From Cellvibrio sp. UBA7671 (lineage in GTDB: Bacteria > Pseudomonadota > Gammaproteobacteria > Pseudomonadales > Cellvibrionaceae): a DNA stretch of 64,000 nucleotides. Below, piece by piece: positions 53,254 to 61,907 of this stretch; positions within the stretch are counted from its first letter, which is position 1; every line of letters starts with the position of its first letter. The translations under genes and the position numbers were made by a program. The stretch is from assembly GCA_002483145.1 (NCBI GenBank), contig DLHJ01000014.1, positions 496,001 to 560,000 of the forward strand, in the 5' to 3' direction. Under the pieces are notes generated by a model that was given only the letters and a program-made list of their open reading frames with translations, was not told the origin of the DNA and searched no databases.

Positions 53254-56106
53254 ATGAAAAGAATGCTCATCAATGCAACTCAGCCTGAAGAGTTGCGCGT
53301 GGCGCTAGTCGATGGACAATGGCTTTACGACCTAGACATTGAAAACCGCAACCGCGAACAAAAGAAATCAAACATTTATAAAGGCCGCATCACACGCGTA
53401 GAACCAAGCCTCGAAGCAGCGTTTGTTGACTATGGCGCAGAGCGTCATGGCTTCCTCCCACTGAAAGAAATCTCTCGCGAATACTTCACCAAAAACTCTG
53501 GCGATTCAGACGGCCGCATAAAAATCAAAGATGTGCTGAAAGAAGGCACCGAAGTCATCGTGCAGATCGATAAAGAAGAGCGCGGCAACAAAGGCGCCGC
53601 CCTCACCACCTTCATCAGTCTTGCCGGCCGCTATTTGGTCTTAATGCCCAACAACCCGAGAGCCGGCGGCATTTCCCGCCGCATTGAAGGCGAAGACCGC
53701 GCCGAATTGAAAGACGCCCTCGGCGAAGTAGAAGTCCCTAACGGCATGGGTGTAATCATCCGCACCGCCGGTGTTGGCCGCAGCTCCGAAGAATTGCAAT
53801 GGGACCTCAACTATCTGTTACAACTATGGGAATCCATAGCAACAGCAGCAAAAACCTCCCCCGCACCTGCATTTTTATTCCAGGAAAGTAACGTTATTAT
53901 TCGCGCAATCCGCGATTACTTACGTCAGGACGTCGGTGAAGTAATTGTTGATAATAAGGAGGCTTTCGATCTTGCAGCAGGATTTATCCAGCAGGTAATG
54001 CCGAACTACCGCAGCAAAGTAAAGCTATATCAAGACGACATCCCCCTGTTTAACCGCTACCAAATCGAGTCTCAAATTGAGACCGCATTCCAACGCGAAG
54101 TTAAATTGCCATCGGGCGGCTCAATTGTTATCGACGCGACCGAAGCCTTGGTTGCAATCGACATCAACTCCTCGCGCGCCACCAAAGGCGGCGATATCGA
54201 AGAAACCGCACTGCAAACCAATCTGGAGGCGGCGGATGAAATCGCACGCCAATTGCGCTTGCGCGATATGGGTGGCCTGATCGTAATCGATTTTATCGAT
54301 ATGCAACCCGTACGCAACCAGCGTGAAGTTGAAAACCGCGTACGCGACGCATTGATGATGGACAGGGCGCGCGTACAGATCGGCCGCATATCCCGCTTTG
54401 GCCTGATGGAAATGTCACGCCAACGCCTGCGCCCATCACTGGGCGAAACCCACTCCAAGATCTGCCCACGCTGTGATGGTGTAGGCAACATTCGCGGCAC
54501 CCGCTCACTTGCCCTATCAATTCTTCGCCTGGTTGAAGATGAAGCGCAAAAAGAACGCAGCGCAGAAATCCGCGCAATTTGCCCGGTATCTGTTGCCACC
54601 TACCTCTTGAATGAAAAACGCAAAACAATCTCCAGCATTGAATCCCGCAACAACACCCGCGTAGTGATTGTACCTAGCGCCGAATTAATGACACCGCATT
54701 TTGAAGTCCAACGCTTGCGCGATGACGACGAAGGCACTCTGGAAACCAGCTATAAAATTGTTGCGCACACTGACGAAACCAAAGCTGACGAAGAAGACTT
54801 CAAAGCAAAACCCATCAATGCGCCCAAGCCACTTGTACAACCAAGCAGCCCAAGCCAGCCAGCACCTGAGCCGGTTAAAAAGCCCGGCTTGTTAGCGCGT
54901 CTGATTGGTTCAATTAGCAGCATTTTTGGCGGTGAGAAAAGCGAAGAGAGCAAAGGCAAGCGTGAACATAAACGCGATACTCGCCGCAACTCAGGCCGCA
55001 ATAACCGTCGCGATGGCCGCAATAACCGTCGCGACAAAGATCGCAAAGAAGACCGTGAAATTATCGACAATCTGGATCACCGTCCAGCCGGCGAAGCAAA
55101 ACCTGCGCGCGAGCAAGAAAAACGCGAAAGCGGTAGAGACGGCGAAAAACGCGATAACTTTACTCGCGATAGCAATGAACGCAGACCGCGCAACAATCGT
55201 GACCAACAACGCGAACAGCAACCACGCGATTCACAAGCTGGCGATGATGAACCACGTCAACCACGTAATCGCAACCAACGCAATGAGCGTGACAATAGTC
55301 GCCGCCAAACGATTAAAGAAGAGCCTGCGGTTATTGCTGAAGTAACTATCAACAACAATGATGCAATCAACACCCAGGAAGAAGGGGATGATCAACGCCC
55401 ATCCAAGCGCCCTGCTGGTCGTCGCACCCGTTCGCAACAACGTCGCCGCACTCGCCATGGCGGTGAGGGTATAGAAGGTGAAAACACTTCATTCAATACC
55501 GAAGAGGAAGAAGTGATCACACCAACGGTATCCGATGAACCAAAAGTGCTGAGCGAATCTGCACAGCTGGCACAACAAATTTCTGCCGCTATCGCAGAAC
55601 ACGCTCAACAAGCTCAAGCCACCAAAGTTGAGCCCGAAACTGGTGCAGAAGAAAATGTACCGGCTGCCGAAACCTCAAACACAAGCAGCGCTGAGCCGGG
55701 TGTCGATACATTTGCCAAACCGATTGAACCCCAAATCGAAGCCGCAACTGTAATTGCCACAAGCGAGGATAAAGCTGCACCTGAGGCCATTTCAGCTCCC
55801 GAACCAGTAACCGCAGAAGCCATTGTCAATGAGCCTGCTGCAGCTACAACTGACGTGGAGATTGAGACATCCGAGAGAAAGACTATTACTGAAGTGAATC
55901 TTGCCCCTCCGGCAAGAGCCAGCAATGATCCACGCAAAGCGCCCAAACCCGTAAGCCAGGTAAGCATTATTACCGAAACTATCGAAAGTCAGGCATCGCG
56001 TGCGCTGGACACCAGCTTGCCTCCAAGCGTCGACCACAACCCCCGCCCACTGGCCAGGCCATCAAATGATCCGCGCCTGAATAAGCGCAGCACTACCGAG
56101 CAATAA
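53254..56106 (+). CDS. rne: ribonuclease E
   Basis: RNase E starts mRNA decay and processes rRNA and tRNA. The 950-residue protein has an S1 domain (about 35-125), the DNase I-like catalytic site with Asp303 (VAIDINSS) and Asp346 (VIDFIDM), and the zinc link CPRCDG near 404-407. A membrane-binding amphipathic helix ([19 protein letters not shown]) lies near 542-560. An Arg-rich RNA-binding region (about 570-750) and an acidic, Ala/Pro/Thr-rich tail follow. Two NDPR motifs (891-894 and 938-941) lie at the end. The tail is the scaffold for degradosome partners. A terminator follows. Confidence 0.96.
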   Translation: MKRMLINATQPEELRVALVDGQWLYDLDIENRNREQKKSNIYKGRITRVEPSLEAAFVDYGAERHGFLPLKEISREYFTKNSGDSDGRIKIKDVLKEGTEVIVQIDKEERGNKGAALTTFISLAGRYLVLMPNNPRAGGISRRIEGEDRAELKDALGEVEVPNGMGVIIRTAGVGRSSEELQWDLNYLLQLWESIATAAKTSPAPAFLFQESNVIIRAIRDYLRQDVGEVIVDNKEAFDLAAGFIQQVMPNYRSKVKLYQDDIPLFNRYQIESQIETAFQREVKLPSGGSIVIDATEALVAIDINSSRATKGGDIEETALQTNLEAADEIARQLRLRDMGGLIVIDFIDMQPVRNQREVENRVRDALMMDRARVQIGRISRFGLMEMSRQRLRPSLGETHSKICPRCDGVGNIRGTRSLALSILRLVEDEAQKERSAEIRAICPVSVATYLLNEKRKTISSIESRNNTRVVIVPSAELMTPHFEVQRLRDDDEGTLETSYKIVAHTDETKADEEDFKAKPINAPKPLVQPSSPSQPAPEPVKKPGLLARLIGSISSIFGGEKSEESKGKREHKRDTRRNSGRNNRRDGRNNRRDKDRKEDREIIDNLDHRPAGEAKPAREQEKRESGRDGEKRDNFTRDSNERRPRNNRDQQREQQPRDSQAGDDEPRQPRNRNQRNERDNSRRQTIKEEPAVIAEVTINNNDAINTQEEGDDQRPSKRPAGRRTRSQQRRRTRHGGEGIEGENTSFNTEEEEVITPTVSDEPKVLSESAQLAQQISAAIAEHAQQAQATKVEPETGAEENVPAAETSNTSSAEPGVDTFAKPIEPQIEAATVIATSEDKAAPEAISAPEPVTAEAIVNEPAAATTDVEIETSERKTITEVNLAPPARASNDPRKAPKPVSQVSIITETIESQASRALDTSLPPSVDHNPRPLARPSNDPRLNKRSTTEQ

Positions 56107-56128
56107 TCTTAATTCAAAAAATAAGATG

Positions 56129-56156
56129 GCCGAATTGGAAACAATTCGGCTTTTTT
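56129..56156 (+). terminator. rne terminator
   Basis: The perfect stem GCCGAATTG/CAATTCGGC with GAAA tetraloop and six T residues lies 22 bases after the stop codon. Confidence 0.94.
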
Positions 56157-56222
56157 ATACTCAGTAATCAGGGTTAGGAAAAATTAAGTGCAACATTCAG
56201 CTATAAAAATAACTTTTTACAC

Positions 56223-56250
56223 TTGCCCAATAAAAAAAGCTATGTATAAT
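56223..56250 (+). promoter_or_regulatory. tRNA-Ser promoter
   Basis: TTGCCC and a perfect TATAAT are separated by 16 bases. The downstream stretch TTCCCGCAC differs from the GCGC discriminator of the other tRNA promoters. The tRNA begins 12 bases after the -10 box. Confidence 0.75.
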
Positions 56251-56261
56251 TTCCCGCACTC

Positions 56262-56351
56262 GGAAGGGTGGCAGAGTGGTTTAATGCACCGGTCTTGAAA
56301 ACCGGCGTAGGTGCGAGCCTACCCAGGGTTCAAATCCCTGCCCTTCCGCCA
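56262..56351 (+). tRNA. tRNA-Ser (TGA anticodon)
   Basis: The 90-base gene pairs GGAAGGG with CCCTTCC. It has anticodon TGA in CTTGAAA flanked by CCGGT/ACCGG, a long variable arm (GTAGGTGCGAGCCTAC) typical of tRNA-Ser, a GGTTCAAATCC T-arm and an encoded CCA. Confidence 0.96.
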
Positions 56352-56356
56352 TAATC

Positions 56357-56390
56357 AAAAGGCGCTAGAAAAACATCTAGCGCCTTTTTT
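56357..56390 (+). terminator. tRNA-Ser terminator
   Basis: The stem AAAAGGCGCTAGA/TCTAGCGCCTTTT around AAAACA, followed by more T residues, starts 5 bases after the tRNA. Confidence 0.93.
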
Positions 56391-56502
56391 ATTGGTCTTT
56401 TATTTACCTTTTTCGCAGTGAACACCGGTCACTTTCTCTGGTCAAACTCTGCAAGCCCACCTCAACTAAAAGCCCGTAAATAAGAAGTAAAATCGTAATA
56501 GC

Positions 56503-56531
56503 TTGGCTTTGAGGTTGCTTATTTGTATTAT
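56503..56531 (+). promoter_or_regulatory. yccA promoter
   Basis: TTGGCT and TATTAT are separated by 17 bases, and the predicted start is about 45 bases before the ATG. Confidence 0.6.
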
Positions 56532-56581
56532 CGCCCAAATCTACTTAATACTATTTCAGTAATTTTTAATTGGAGGGTTTT

Positions 56582-57265
56582 ATGCAAGAAGTTTATAGCA
56601 CTGACACAGCTCAGCCACTAAGCCAGACCGAGACGAGTAAAGTCCTGCGTAATACTTATATGCTGCTGGGTTTGACCTTGGCATTTAGCGCCTTGGCAGC
56701 AGGAGTATCTATGGCAATGGGCATTGGCCACGGTGCAGGACTGATCATGAGCCTTATCGCGATGGCACTTATCTGGTTTGTGCTCCCACGCACAGCCAAC
56801 TCAGCCACCGGCCTGCTCGTTGTATTCGCATTTACCGGTTTGATTGGTGCCGGCCTTGGCCCAATCATTAATCGCTATCTCAGTATGGCGAATGGTTCGG
56901 CAATTATCATGCAAGCGCTTGCGGGAACCGCAATCGTTTTCGTTGGACTATCCGCTTACGTATTAACTACTCGTAAAAGCTTCAATTTCCTCGGTGGATT
57001 TGTTGCCGTTGGCATGATGGTAATGCTCGCGGTAATGGTATTCTTGTTAGGTGCATCATTTTTTGGCTACCAGTTTTCCGGTTTGCAATTAGCGTTCTCT
57101 GCTGGCATCGTTTTATTAATGTCCGCATTAATTCTCTACCAAACCAGCGAAATCATTCACGGCGGCGAAACAAACTATATTATGGCGACCACCAGCCTGT
57201 TTCTTTCTATTGTGAACCTATTTACGAGCTTGCTACATTTACTTGGCGTTACCAGCGACGAGTAA
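56582..57265 (+). CDS. yccA: Bax inhibitor-1/YccA family membrane protein
   Basis: The 227-residue protein has about seven membrane segments after a polar N-terminus of 25 residues. The pattern LRNTYMLLGLTLAFSALAAG and the late LYQTSEIIHGGETNYIMATTSLFLSIVNLFTSLLHLLG are those of the YccA group. E. coli YccA is a substrate and modulator of the FtsH protease. The ATG was chosen because GGAGG lies six bases upstream. An in-frame TTG lies 12 bases earlier. The gene order yccA-tusDCBE is shared with other gammaproteobacteria. Confidence 0.93.
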   Translation: MQEVYSTDTAQPLSQTETSKVLRNTYMLLGLTLAFSALAAGVSMAMGIGHGAGLIMSLIAMALIWFVLPRTANSATGLLVVFAFTGLIGAGLGPIINRYLSMANGSAIIMQALAGTAIVFVGLSAYVLTTRKSFNFLGGFVAVGMMVMLAVMVFLLGASFFGYQFSGLQLAFSAGIVLLMSALILYQTSEIIHGGETNYIMATTSLFLSIVNLFTSLLHLLGVTSDE

Positions 57266-57285
57266 GATTATCCAGACGTTCACCC

Positions 57286-57314
57286 AAGGCTCCCTTCGCG
57301 GAGCCTTATTTTTT
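57286..57314 (+). terminator. terminator between yccA and tusD
   Basis: The stem AAGGCTCC/GGAGCCTT with loop CTTCGC is followed by ATTTTTT. The T-run ends only 16 bases before the tusD ATG, so tus expression needs readthrough or a promoter inside yccA. Confidence 0.85.
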
Positions 57315-57330
57315 GGGCTTCATCTTAATC

Positions 57331-57720
57331 ATGATTTTTTCACTAGCGGTTTATGCTGCCCCCTATTCATCACAAGCAAGCCACAGTGCTTATCAGTTTG
57401 CATTGGCGGCCCTGCTCCAAGGACACAGCGTACACCGTGTATTTTTTTATCAGGATGGAGTTCATAATGCGACCAATCTGGCAGCGCCTCCTCAAGATGA
57501 ATTTAATTTACAGGAAGCATGGCAGCGCTTGGCGAATGATCACAAACTGGATTTAGTTGTATGTGTAGCGGCTGCTTTGCGACGAGGAATCCTCGATGAA
57601 GCTGAAGCTAAACGCTACGACAAGCCTTCACACAATCTCGCCAGTGAGTTCACAATTAGCGGCTTGGGGCAATTGGTCGAAGCCGCCGTCGTATCTGATA
57701 GATTAATTAGCTTTGGTTAA
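57331..57720 (+). CDS. tusD: sulfurtransferase TusD
   Basis: TusD accepts sulfur from TusA and passes it to TusE for 2-thiolation of the tRNA wobble uridine (s2U34). The 129-residue DsrE-fold protein has YQFALAALLQGHSVHRVFFYQDGV and the catalytic cysteine in VVCVAAALRRGILDEAEA. The ATG before IFSLAVYAA was preferred; an in-frame TTG lies 18 bases upstream. No strong ribosome site is seen. It forms the TusBCD complex with the next two genes, whose starts are close. Confidence 0.92.
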   Translation: MIFSLAVYAAPYSSQASHSAYQFALAALLQGHSVHRVFFYQDGVHNATNLAAPPQDEFNLQEAWQRLANDHKLDLVVCVAAALRRGILDEAEAKRYDKPSHNLASEFTISGLGQLVEAAVVSDRLISFG

Positions 57721-57725
57721 CTGGC

Positions 57726-58088
57726 ATGAACAAGAAAATGTTACTGATTAGCCGACAAGCTCCCTATGGCAAAAGCACTGCAAGAGAAGCGATCGATATC
57801 GCACTGGCAGCCTCTGTCTACGATCAGGACATAGGAATTCTATTTATGGACGATGGCGTTTTTCAGCTACTGAAAAGCCAAAAAAGCCAAAATATAGATC
57901 AAAAAAATATCTCCTCTATACTGTCTGCGCTAGCTTTATACGGAATAGAGAATATTTATGTACATCAAGAATCTTTAGATGCAAGAACAATAAGAACTGA
58001 TGAACTAGTCGTTGATGACTTACAACTGTTAAACAATAAGGACATAGGACACCTGCTAAACCAGCAGGATCAACTCCTGAGTTTTTAA
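57726..58088 (+). CDS. tusC: sulfurtransferase complex subunit TusC
   Basis: The 120-residue DsrF-like protein opens KKMLLISRQAPYGKSTAREAIDIALAAS and has IGILFMDDGVFQLLKSQ, the TusC pattern. It is a structural subunit of TusBCD and lacks the transfer cysteine. It starts 5 bases after tusD and ends 1 base before tusB. Confidence 0.92.
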   Translation: MNKKMLLISRQAPYGKSTAREAIDIALAASVYDQDIGILFMDDGVFQLLKSQKSQNIDQKNISSILSALALYGIENIYVHQESLDARTIRTDELVVDDLQLLNNKDIGHLLNQQDQLLSF

Positions 58089-58089
58089 T

Positions 58090-58398
58090 ATGAGCATTCT
58101 GCATACCGTTAACAAATCACCTTTTGCACACAACACCCTATTCTCTTGCCTTAAGGTATGCACAGAGCGCGATGGGATTTTACTACTGGAAGACGGTGTA
58201 TTCGGAACAATCACTTCCGCTCCAGGGGCAGATGAGTTACAGCTGCTAATCCAACGTGGGGTTAAAGTTTTTGCATTGATAAATGATATAAAAGCCCGGG
58301 GATTGGAGGAAAAACTGGCACCGAACATCGAGCTAATTGACTACAACACATTCGTGCAATTGACGCTCGATCATCGCTGCGTGCAAAGCTGGTATTGA
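58090..58398 (+). CDS. tusB: sulfurtransferase complex subunit TusB
   Basis: The 102-residue DsrH-like protein has LHTVNKSPFAHNTLFSCLKVCTERDGILLLEDGV and ends in VQSWY, the TusB pattern. It is the third subunit of the TusBCD hexamer. It is tightly spaced between tusC and tusE (1 base on each side), so translation is likely coupled. Confidence 0.92.
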   Translation: MSILHTVNKSPFAHNTLFSCLKVCTERDGILLLEDGVFGTITSAPGADELQLLIQRGVKVFALINDIKARGLEEKLAPNIELIDYNTFVQLTLDHRCVQSWY

Positions 58399-58399
58399 T

Positions 58400-58732
58400 A
58401 TGCAGCTAAATATAGACGGGCGCATTATTGCGTTAGATAAAGATGGCTACCTGATCAACCTTAATGACTGGGATAAGGAAGCAGCCGAGGCACTTGCAGC
58501 ACAAGAAAATATTTCACTCACACCTGAACACTGGGAGATTATTTATCTGCTGCAAGAGTTCTATCGGGAATTTGAATTGTCGCCAGCGATGCGCGCACTT
58601 GTAAAATATACCGAAAAAAAACTTGACCCAGAAAAAGGAAAAAGTATTTATTTACTACAACTTTTCCCCCCCAGCCCCGCTAAAATCGCCAGCAAAATTG
58701 CCGGACTGCCACGCCCGACAAATTGCCTGTGA
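58400..58732 (+). CDS. tusE: sulfur carrier protein TusE (DsrC family)
   Basis: TusE takes sulfur from TusD and presents it to the thiouridylase MnmA. The 110-residue protein has DKDGYLINLNDWDKEAAEALAAQENI, LTPEHWEIIYLLQEFYREFELSPAMR and the C-terminal GLPRPTNCL with the active cysteine in the penultimate position. Only one such cysteine is present in the arm, as expected for TusE rather than a dissimilatory DsrC. It ends the operon. Confidence 0.93.
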   Translation: MQLNIDGRIIALDKDGYLINLNDWDKEAAEALAAQENISLTPEHWEIIYLLQEFYREFELSPAMRALVKYTEKKLDPEKGKSIYLLQLFPPSPAKIASKIAGLPRPTNCL

Positions 58733-58751
58733 CTATTTAGCGCTATTTGAA

Positions 58752-60101
58752 TCACAATTTATTTTTATCAAAATAGTCTTTCGTTAATCTCAACACCACA
58801 GGGCTCAACAACAGCAACGCAACCAAATTGGGAAGCGCCATAAGTGCGTTTAGCGTATCCGCCAACAACCACACAAAATCTAACTGAAACACTGCACCAC
58901 CAAATACAGCCAACACCCAAAGGATTCGGAAAGGCAATACTGTTTTACGGCCAGCCAAATATATCCAGCATTTTTCACCGTAATAGCTCCAACCCAAAAT
59001 TGTTGTAAAGGTAAAAATCAACAAGGCTATTGCCACCAAGTAACCACCAATACCCGGTAGCGCAGACTCAAACGCAGCAGTCGATAAAGTTGCACCCTTT
59101 ACACCACTAGTCCAAACACCAGAACAAATAATTGCCAGCCCCGTCATACTACAAATAATAATAGTGTCGATAAAAGTACCAATCATCCCTATCAAACCTG
59201 AACGCACGGGGCTATTTGTTGTCCCGGCAGCTTGGGCGATACCCGCTGTGCCAAGACCAGCCTCATTGGAAAAAATGCCGCGAGCAACACCATACTGCAT
59301 CGCCATCATCACTGCAGCACCAGCAAATCCGCCAGTTGCAGCAGAAGGAGTGAAAGCACTGGTGAAGATCAGCACAAAGGCATCAGGTACACGATCAATA
59401 TATATTCCCAATACAACAAGGGACATCACCACATAACCGACACACATAAATGGCACCAGCGAAGCGGACACTTTCGCAATGCGTTTAATGCCGCCTAAAA
59501 TGACCAATGCCACAATAATCGTCGTCACCAAACCAGTAACCCAACGCTCAATGTGAAAAGATGACTCCATGACTTCAGCCATACTGTTGGACTGCACCAT
59601 ATTGCCAATACCAAAACCGGCCAAACCACCAAAGATAGCAAACGCAAAGCCCAACCATGCCCAAGACTTATCTAAACCATTTTTGATGGCATACATGGGG
59701 CCACCGATGTATTCACCGCGCTCATCCTTCTCGCGATAATGCACCGCCAATACTATCTCCGAATATTTGGTGGCCATACCTACAAGTGCCGTACACCACA
59801 TCCAAAACAAAGCGCCCGGACCACCCAAAAAAATGGCCGTAGCAACACCCGCAATATTCCCTGTACCCACAGTGGCAGAAAGACACGTCATCAATGCCTG
59901 GAAGGGGCTCACATCACCAGTATCGGCATCCCCTTTAACCCTACCACCCCACATTAAACGGAATCCCATCAAAATCCGTAGCAATGGCATTCCCTTTAGC
60001 GCCACCATCAAAAACAACCCCGTACCGAGAATCAGGATTAGCATGGGCACACCCCAGACCAAGCCATTTAACAAGGCTACATAGTGATGAATAAGCTCCA
60101 T
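58752..60101 (-). CDS. alanine/glycine:cation symporter (AGCS family)
   Basis: The 449-residue protein has about eleven membrane segments and the AGCS pattern: SVGTGNIAGVATA-like sequence (SATVGTGNIAGVATAIFLGGPGALFWMW) near residue 75 and GRGIFSNEAGLGTAGIAQAA-like sequence (VARGIFSNEAGLGTAGIAQAA) in the middle. The family imports alanine or glycine with sodium or protons. The substrate here is not certain. It converges with tusE 19 bases away and lies about 80 bases from yajC, with a terminator between. Confidence 0.92.
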   Translation of the reverse strand: MELIHHYVALLNGLVWGVPMLILILGTGLFLMVALKGMPLLRILMGFRLMWGGRVKGDADTGDVSPFQALMTCLSATVGTGNIAGVATAIFLGGPGALFWMWCTALVGMATKYSEIVLAVHYREKDERGEYIGGPMYAIKNGLDKSWAWLGFAFAIFGGLAGFGIGNMVQSNSMAEVMESSFHIERWVTGLVTTIIVALVILGGIKRIAKVSASLVPFMCVGYVVMSLVVLGIYIDRVPDAFVLIFTSAFTPSAATGGFAGAAVMMAMQYGVARGIFSNEAGLGTAGIAQAAGTTNSPVRSGLIGMIGTFIDTIIICSMTGLAIICSGVWTSGVKGATLSTAAFESALPGIGGYLVAIALLIFTFTTILGWSYYGEKCWIYLAGRKTVLPFRILWVLAVFGGAVFQLDFVWLLADTLNALMALPNLVALLLLSPVVLRLTKDYFDKNKL

Positions 60102-60143
60102 AAAGACTCCGGAATAATTATAAGGATGGGTAGTCAGGGCAAT

Positions 60144-60166
60144 AAAAAAGGGGCCTAAGCCCCTTT
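60144..60166 (-). terminator. yajC terminator
   Basis: The stem GGGGC/GCCCC with loop CTAA, followed on the minus strand by a run of six T residues, lies 16 bases after the yajC stop. Confidence 0.8.
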
Positions 60167-60181
60167 CTGGTTTCTTAACTC

Positions 60182-60526
60182 CTAGGCGGCATCAATAGAT
60201 TTGATGGTGCCTTTTGGAAGTACTGCGTGCACAGCTACTTTTTGGAATTTGAGCTCTACGTTATTTCCCGTTTCGATGACAACATAGTTATCGTCAACTT
60301 TGAGAATCTTACCCAGCATGCCACTGGTCATTATCACCTCATCGCCTTTCGCCAGAGCTGAAACCAGATTCTGATGCTCTTTTTGACGCTTACGTTGAGG
60401 ACGAATAATCAGCAGATACATGAACAGGAACATGCCACCAAACATCAATAAAGTAATCATAGGATTACTCTGTGGCGCCGGTGCCGTTTGAGCCTGAGCC
60501 ATTGCGGATGCTATAAAGAAACTCAT
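60182..60526 (-). CDS. yajC: Sec translocon accessory subunit YajC, without secDF
   Basis: The 114-residue protein has a single membrane segment (about residues 23-42) followed by IIRPQRKRQKEHQNLVSALAKGDEVIMTSGMLGKI, the YajC signature. YajC associates with SecDF in the inner membrane and is a partner of some efflux pumps. In most proteobacteria it lies between tgt and secD. Here a terminator follows directly and an AraC-type gene lies upstream, so it is detached or a second copy. The Ala/Gln/Pro-rich N-terminus is usual. Confidence 0.93.
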   Translation of the reverse strand: MSFFIASAMAQAQTAPAPQSNPMITLLMFGGMFLFMYLLIIRPQRKRQKEHQNLVSALAKGDEVIMTSGMLGKILKVDDNYVVIETGNNVELKFQKVAVHAVLPKGTIKSIDAA

Positions 60527-60631
60527 GAAACTAACCTCGTAGAATAAAGAGCGCTAACTGTACCTGTTTTGAAAGACACAGGCAATTAGCACTCTTTAAT
60601 CGAACGAGGTCGTTGGCTGGGAGCAAGAAAA

Positions 60632-61075
60632 CTACGCGTAATCGCGGAATAACTTTCTAAAAACGCTGGGTGACAAGCTGGTCCACCGCTTAAACGCATT
60701 AGTGAAACTAGTGCGATCAGAAAAATCCAAGGCCTTCGAAACAGTATCAACGCTCATATGCTCATCAATCAAATACTTGATCGCATAATGAAAACGCAAG
60801 ACATCACGCAGCTGTGCAAAATTCGCGCTCTGCTGCTGCAATCGACGTTGCAAGGTCCTTTTCGACAGCTTTAAGTCCTCAGCAATTCGATCAATAGACA
60901 AATCATCGCGGCCGACTCTCTGCTTCAGAGCATCGATCACTCGGGCCGAAACCCCTTCAAATTTAGGAATATCAGCCATAGCAAGATATTCCGCATAAGA
61001 TCTGACCTCAGACCCTTCAAAGGAATTTTCAGAAAAATGTTCGCTGTTACGGTAAATTCGCTGTAATTGGATCAT
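60632..61075 (-). CDS. short AraC/XylS-type DNA-binding protein
   Basis: The 147-residue protein is essentially an AraC-family DNA-binding domain (about residues 45-147) with two helix-turn-helix motifs: IDRIAEDLKLSKRTLQRRLQQ and VDTVSKALDFSDRTSFTNAFKRW. The usual ligand-binding and dimerisation domain is absent. The start looks genuine, because AAGGAG lies eight bases before the ATG, so the gene is not simply cut. The bare layout resembles MarA/SoxS, but the LSKRTLQRRLQ pattern is that of larger regulators. It may be a remnant or a short functional regulator. No target is known. Confidence 0.8.
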   Translation of the reverse strand: MIQLQRIYRNSEHFSENSFEGSEVRSYAEYLAMADIPKFEGVSARVIDALKQRVGRDDLSIDRIAEDLKLSKRTLQRRLQQQSANFAQLRDVLRFHYAIKYLIDEHMSVDTVSKALDFSDRTSFTNAFKRWTSLSPSVFRKLFRDYA

Positions 61076-61301
61076 CCAGGCGTCTCCTTTGCCAATTAAG
61101 GGCGTTTATGAAATCAATCAGGAGTGTTTTTCCTTGGTAAAAGCACAAGTTACCAAATTTTCAAGCACCATCCATGATTTTTTCAAATTACACTCAGCTA
61201 ATAGGGATTATAGACGAACTATTTTTGAATCAAAGAGAAATGCGTATAATTTCCAATCAAAACAGAAGTTTTTTATCACAAGAAATTATATTAAAGACGG
61301 T

Positions 61302-61775
61302 TTAAATGCCATTACGCAAAATACTGAGTACTTCTTGATCATGGGTCTTGGTATTGACATTATCGAGGATATGTTTCAAGCGCCCGTCTTTGTCGATAAT
61401 AAAACTAGTACGCAATATCCCCATGAATTCGCGCCCCATAAATTTCTTGAGCCCCCAGACACCGTATTTTTCTGCCAACGCGTTGTCTTCGTCCGATAAT
61501 AAATCAAAATTCAAATCGTACTTATCAATGAATTTTTGCAATTTTGATGGTGCATCTGGGCTAACCCCCAACACTACCGTATCTAATGCATCAAATTCTG
61601 CATACGTATCCCTGATACCGCAGGCTTGAACCGTACATCCTGGCGTTGAAGCTTTAGGATAAAAGTACAAGACCACATTCTTTTTACCTTTGTAATTTTT
61701 TAGCGCAACATCAAGCCCTGTCTGATTCTTCAGGGTGAATGTTGGGGCGAGATTGCCAATCTTGGGAAACGTCAT
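61302..61775 (-). CDS. bcp: thioredoxin-dependent peroxiredoxin Bcp (PrxQ)
   Basis: Bcp reduces hydroperoxides using thioredoxin. The 157-residue protein has APTFTLKNQTG at the start, the peroxidatic Cys47 in ASTPGCTVQACGIRD and the resolving Cys52 in the same motif. YDLNFDLLSDEDNALAEKYGVWG follows as usual. It is cytoplasmic and monomeric in relatives. The downstream gap to the AraC-type gene contains no coding region. Confidence 0.95.
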   Translation of the reverse strand: MTFPKIGNLAPTFTLKNQTGLDVALKNYKGKKNVVLYFYPKASTPGCTVQACGIRDTYAEFDALDTVVLGVSPDAPSKLQKFIDKYDLNFDLLSDEDNALAEKYGVWGLKKFMGREFMGILRTSFIIDKDGRLKHILDNVNTKTHDQEVLSILRNGI

Positions 61776-61907
61776 TCGCTTGTGAACCTTCGACTATGTT
61801 GTGTATAAATTATTGGGAATTAAGATAAAACTTTACGCCTTATCAAGACTCCTCGATCAGTTCAGACTTTACTACAGAACAAAATAATAAAGATCCAAAC
61901 TGCGAAA

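Noticed and set aside
54905-55345. 146-residue Ala/Asn/Thr-rich open frame inside rne
   Set aside because: It is a shifted-frame shadow of the Arg/Asn-rich tail of RNase E.
61089-61499. 136-residue plus-strand open frame
   Set aside because: About half of it is antisense to bcp, which has clear peroxiredoxin motifs, and the rest has no ribosome site or family pattern.
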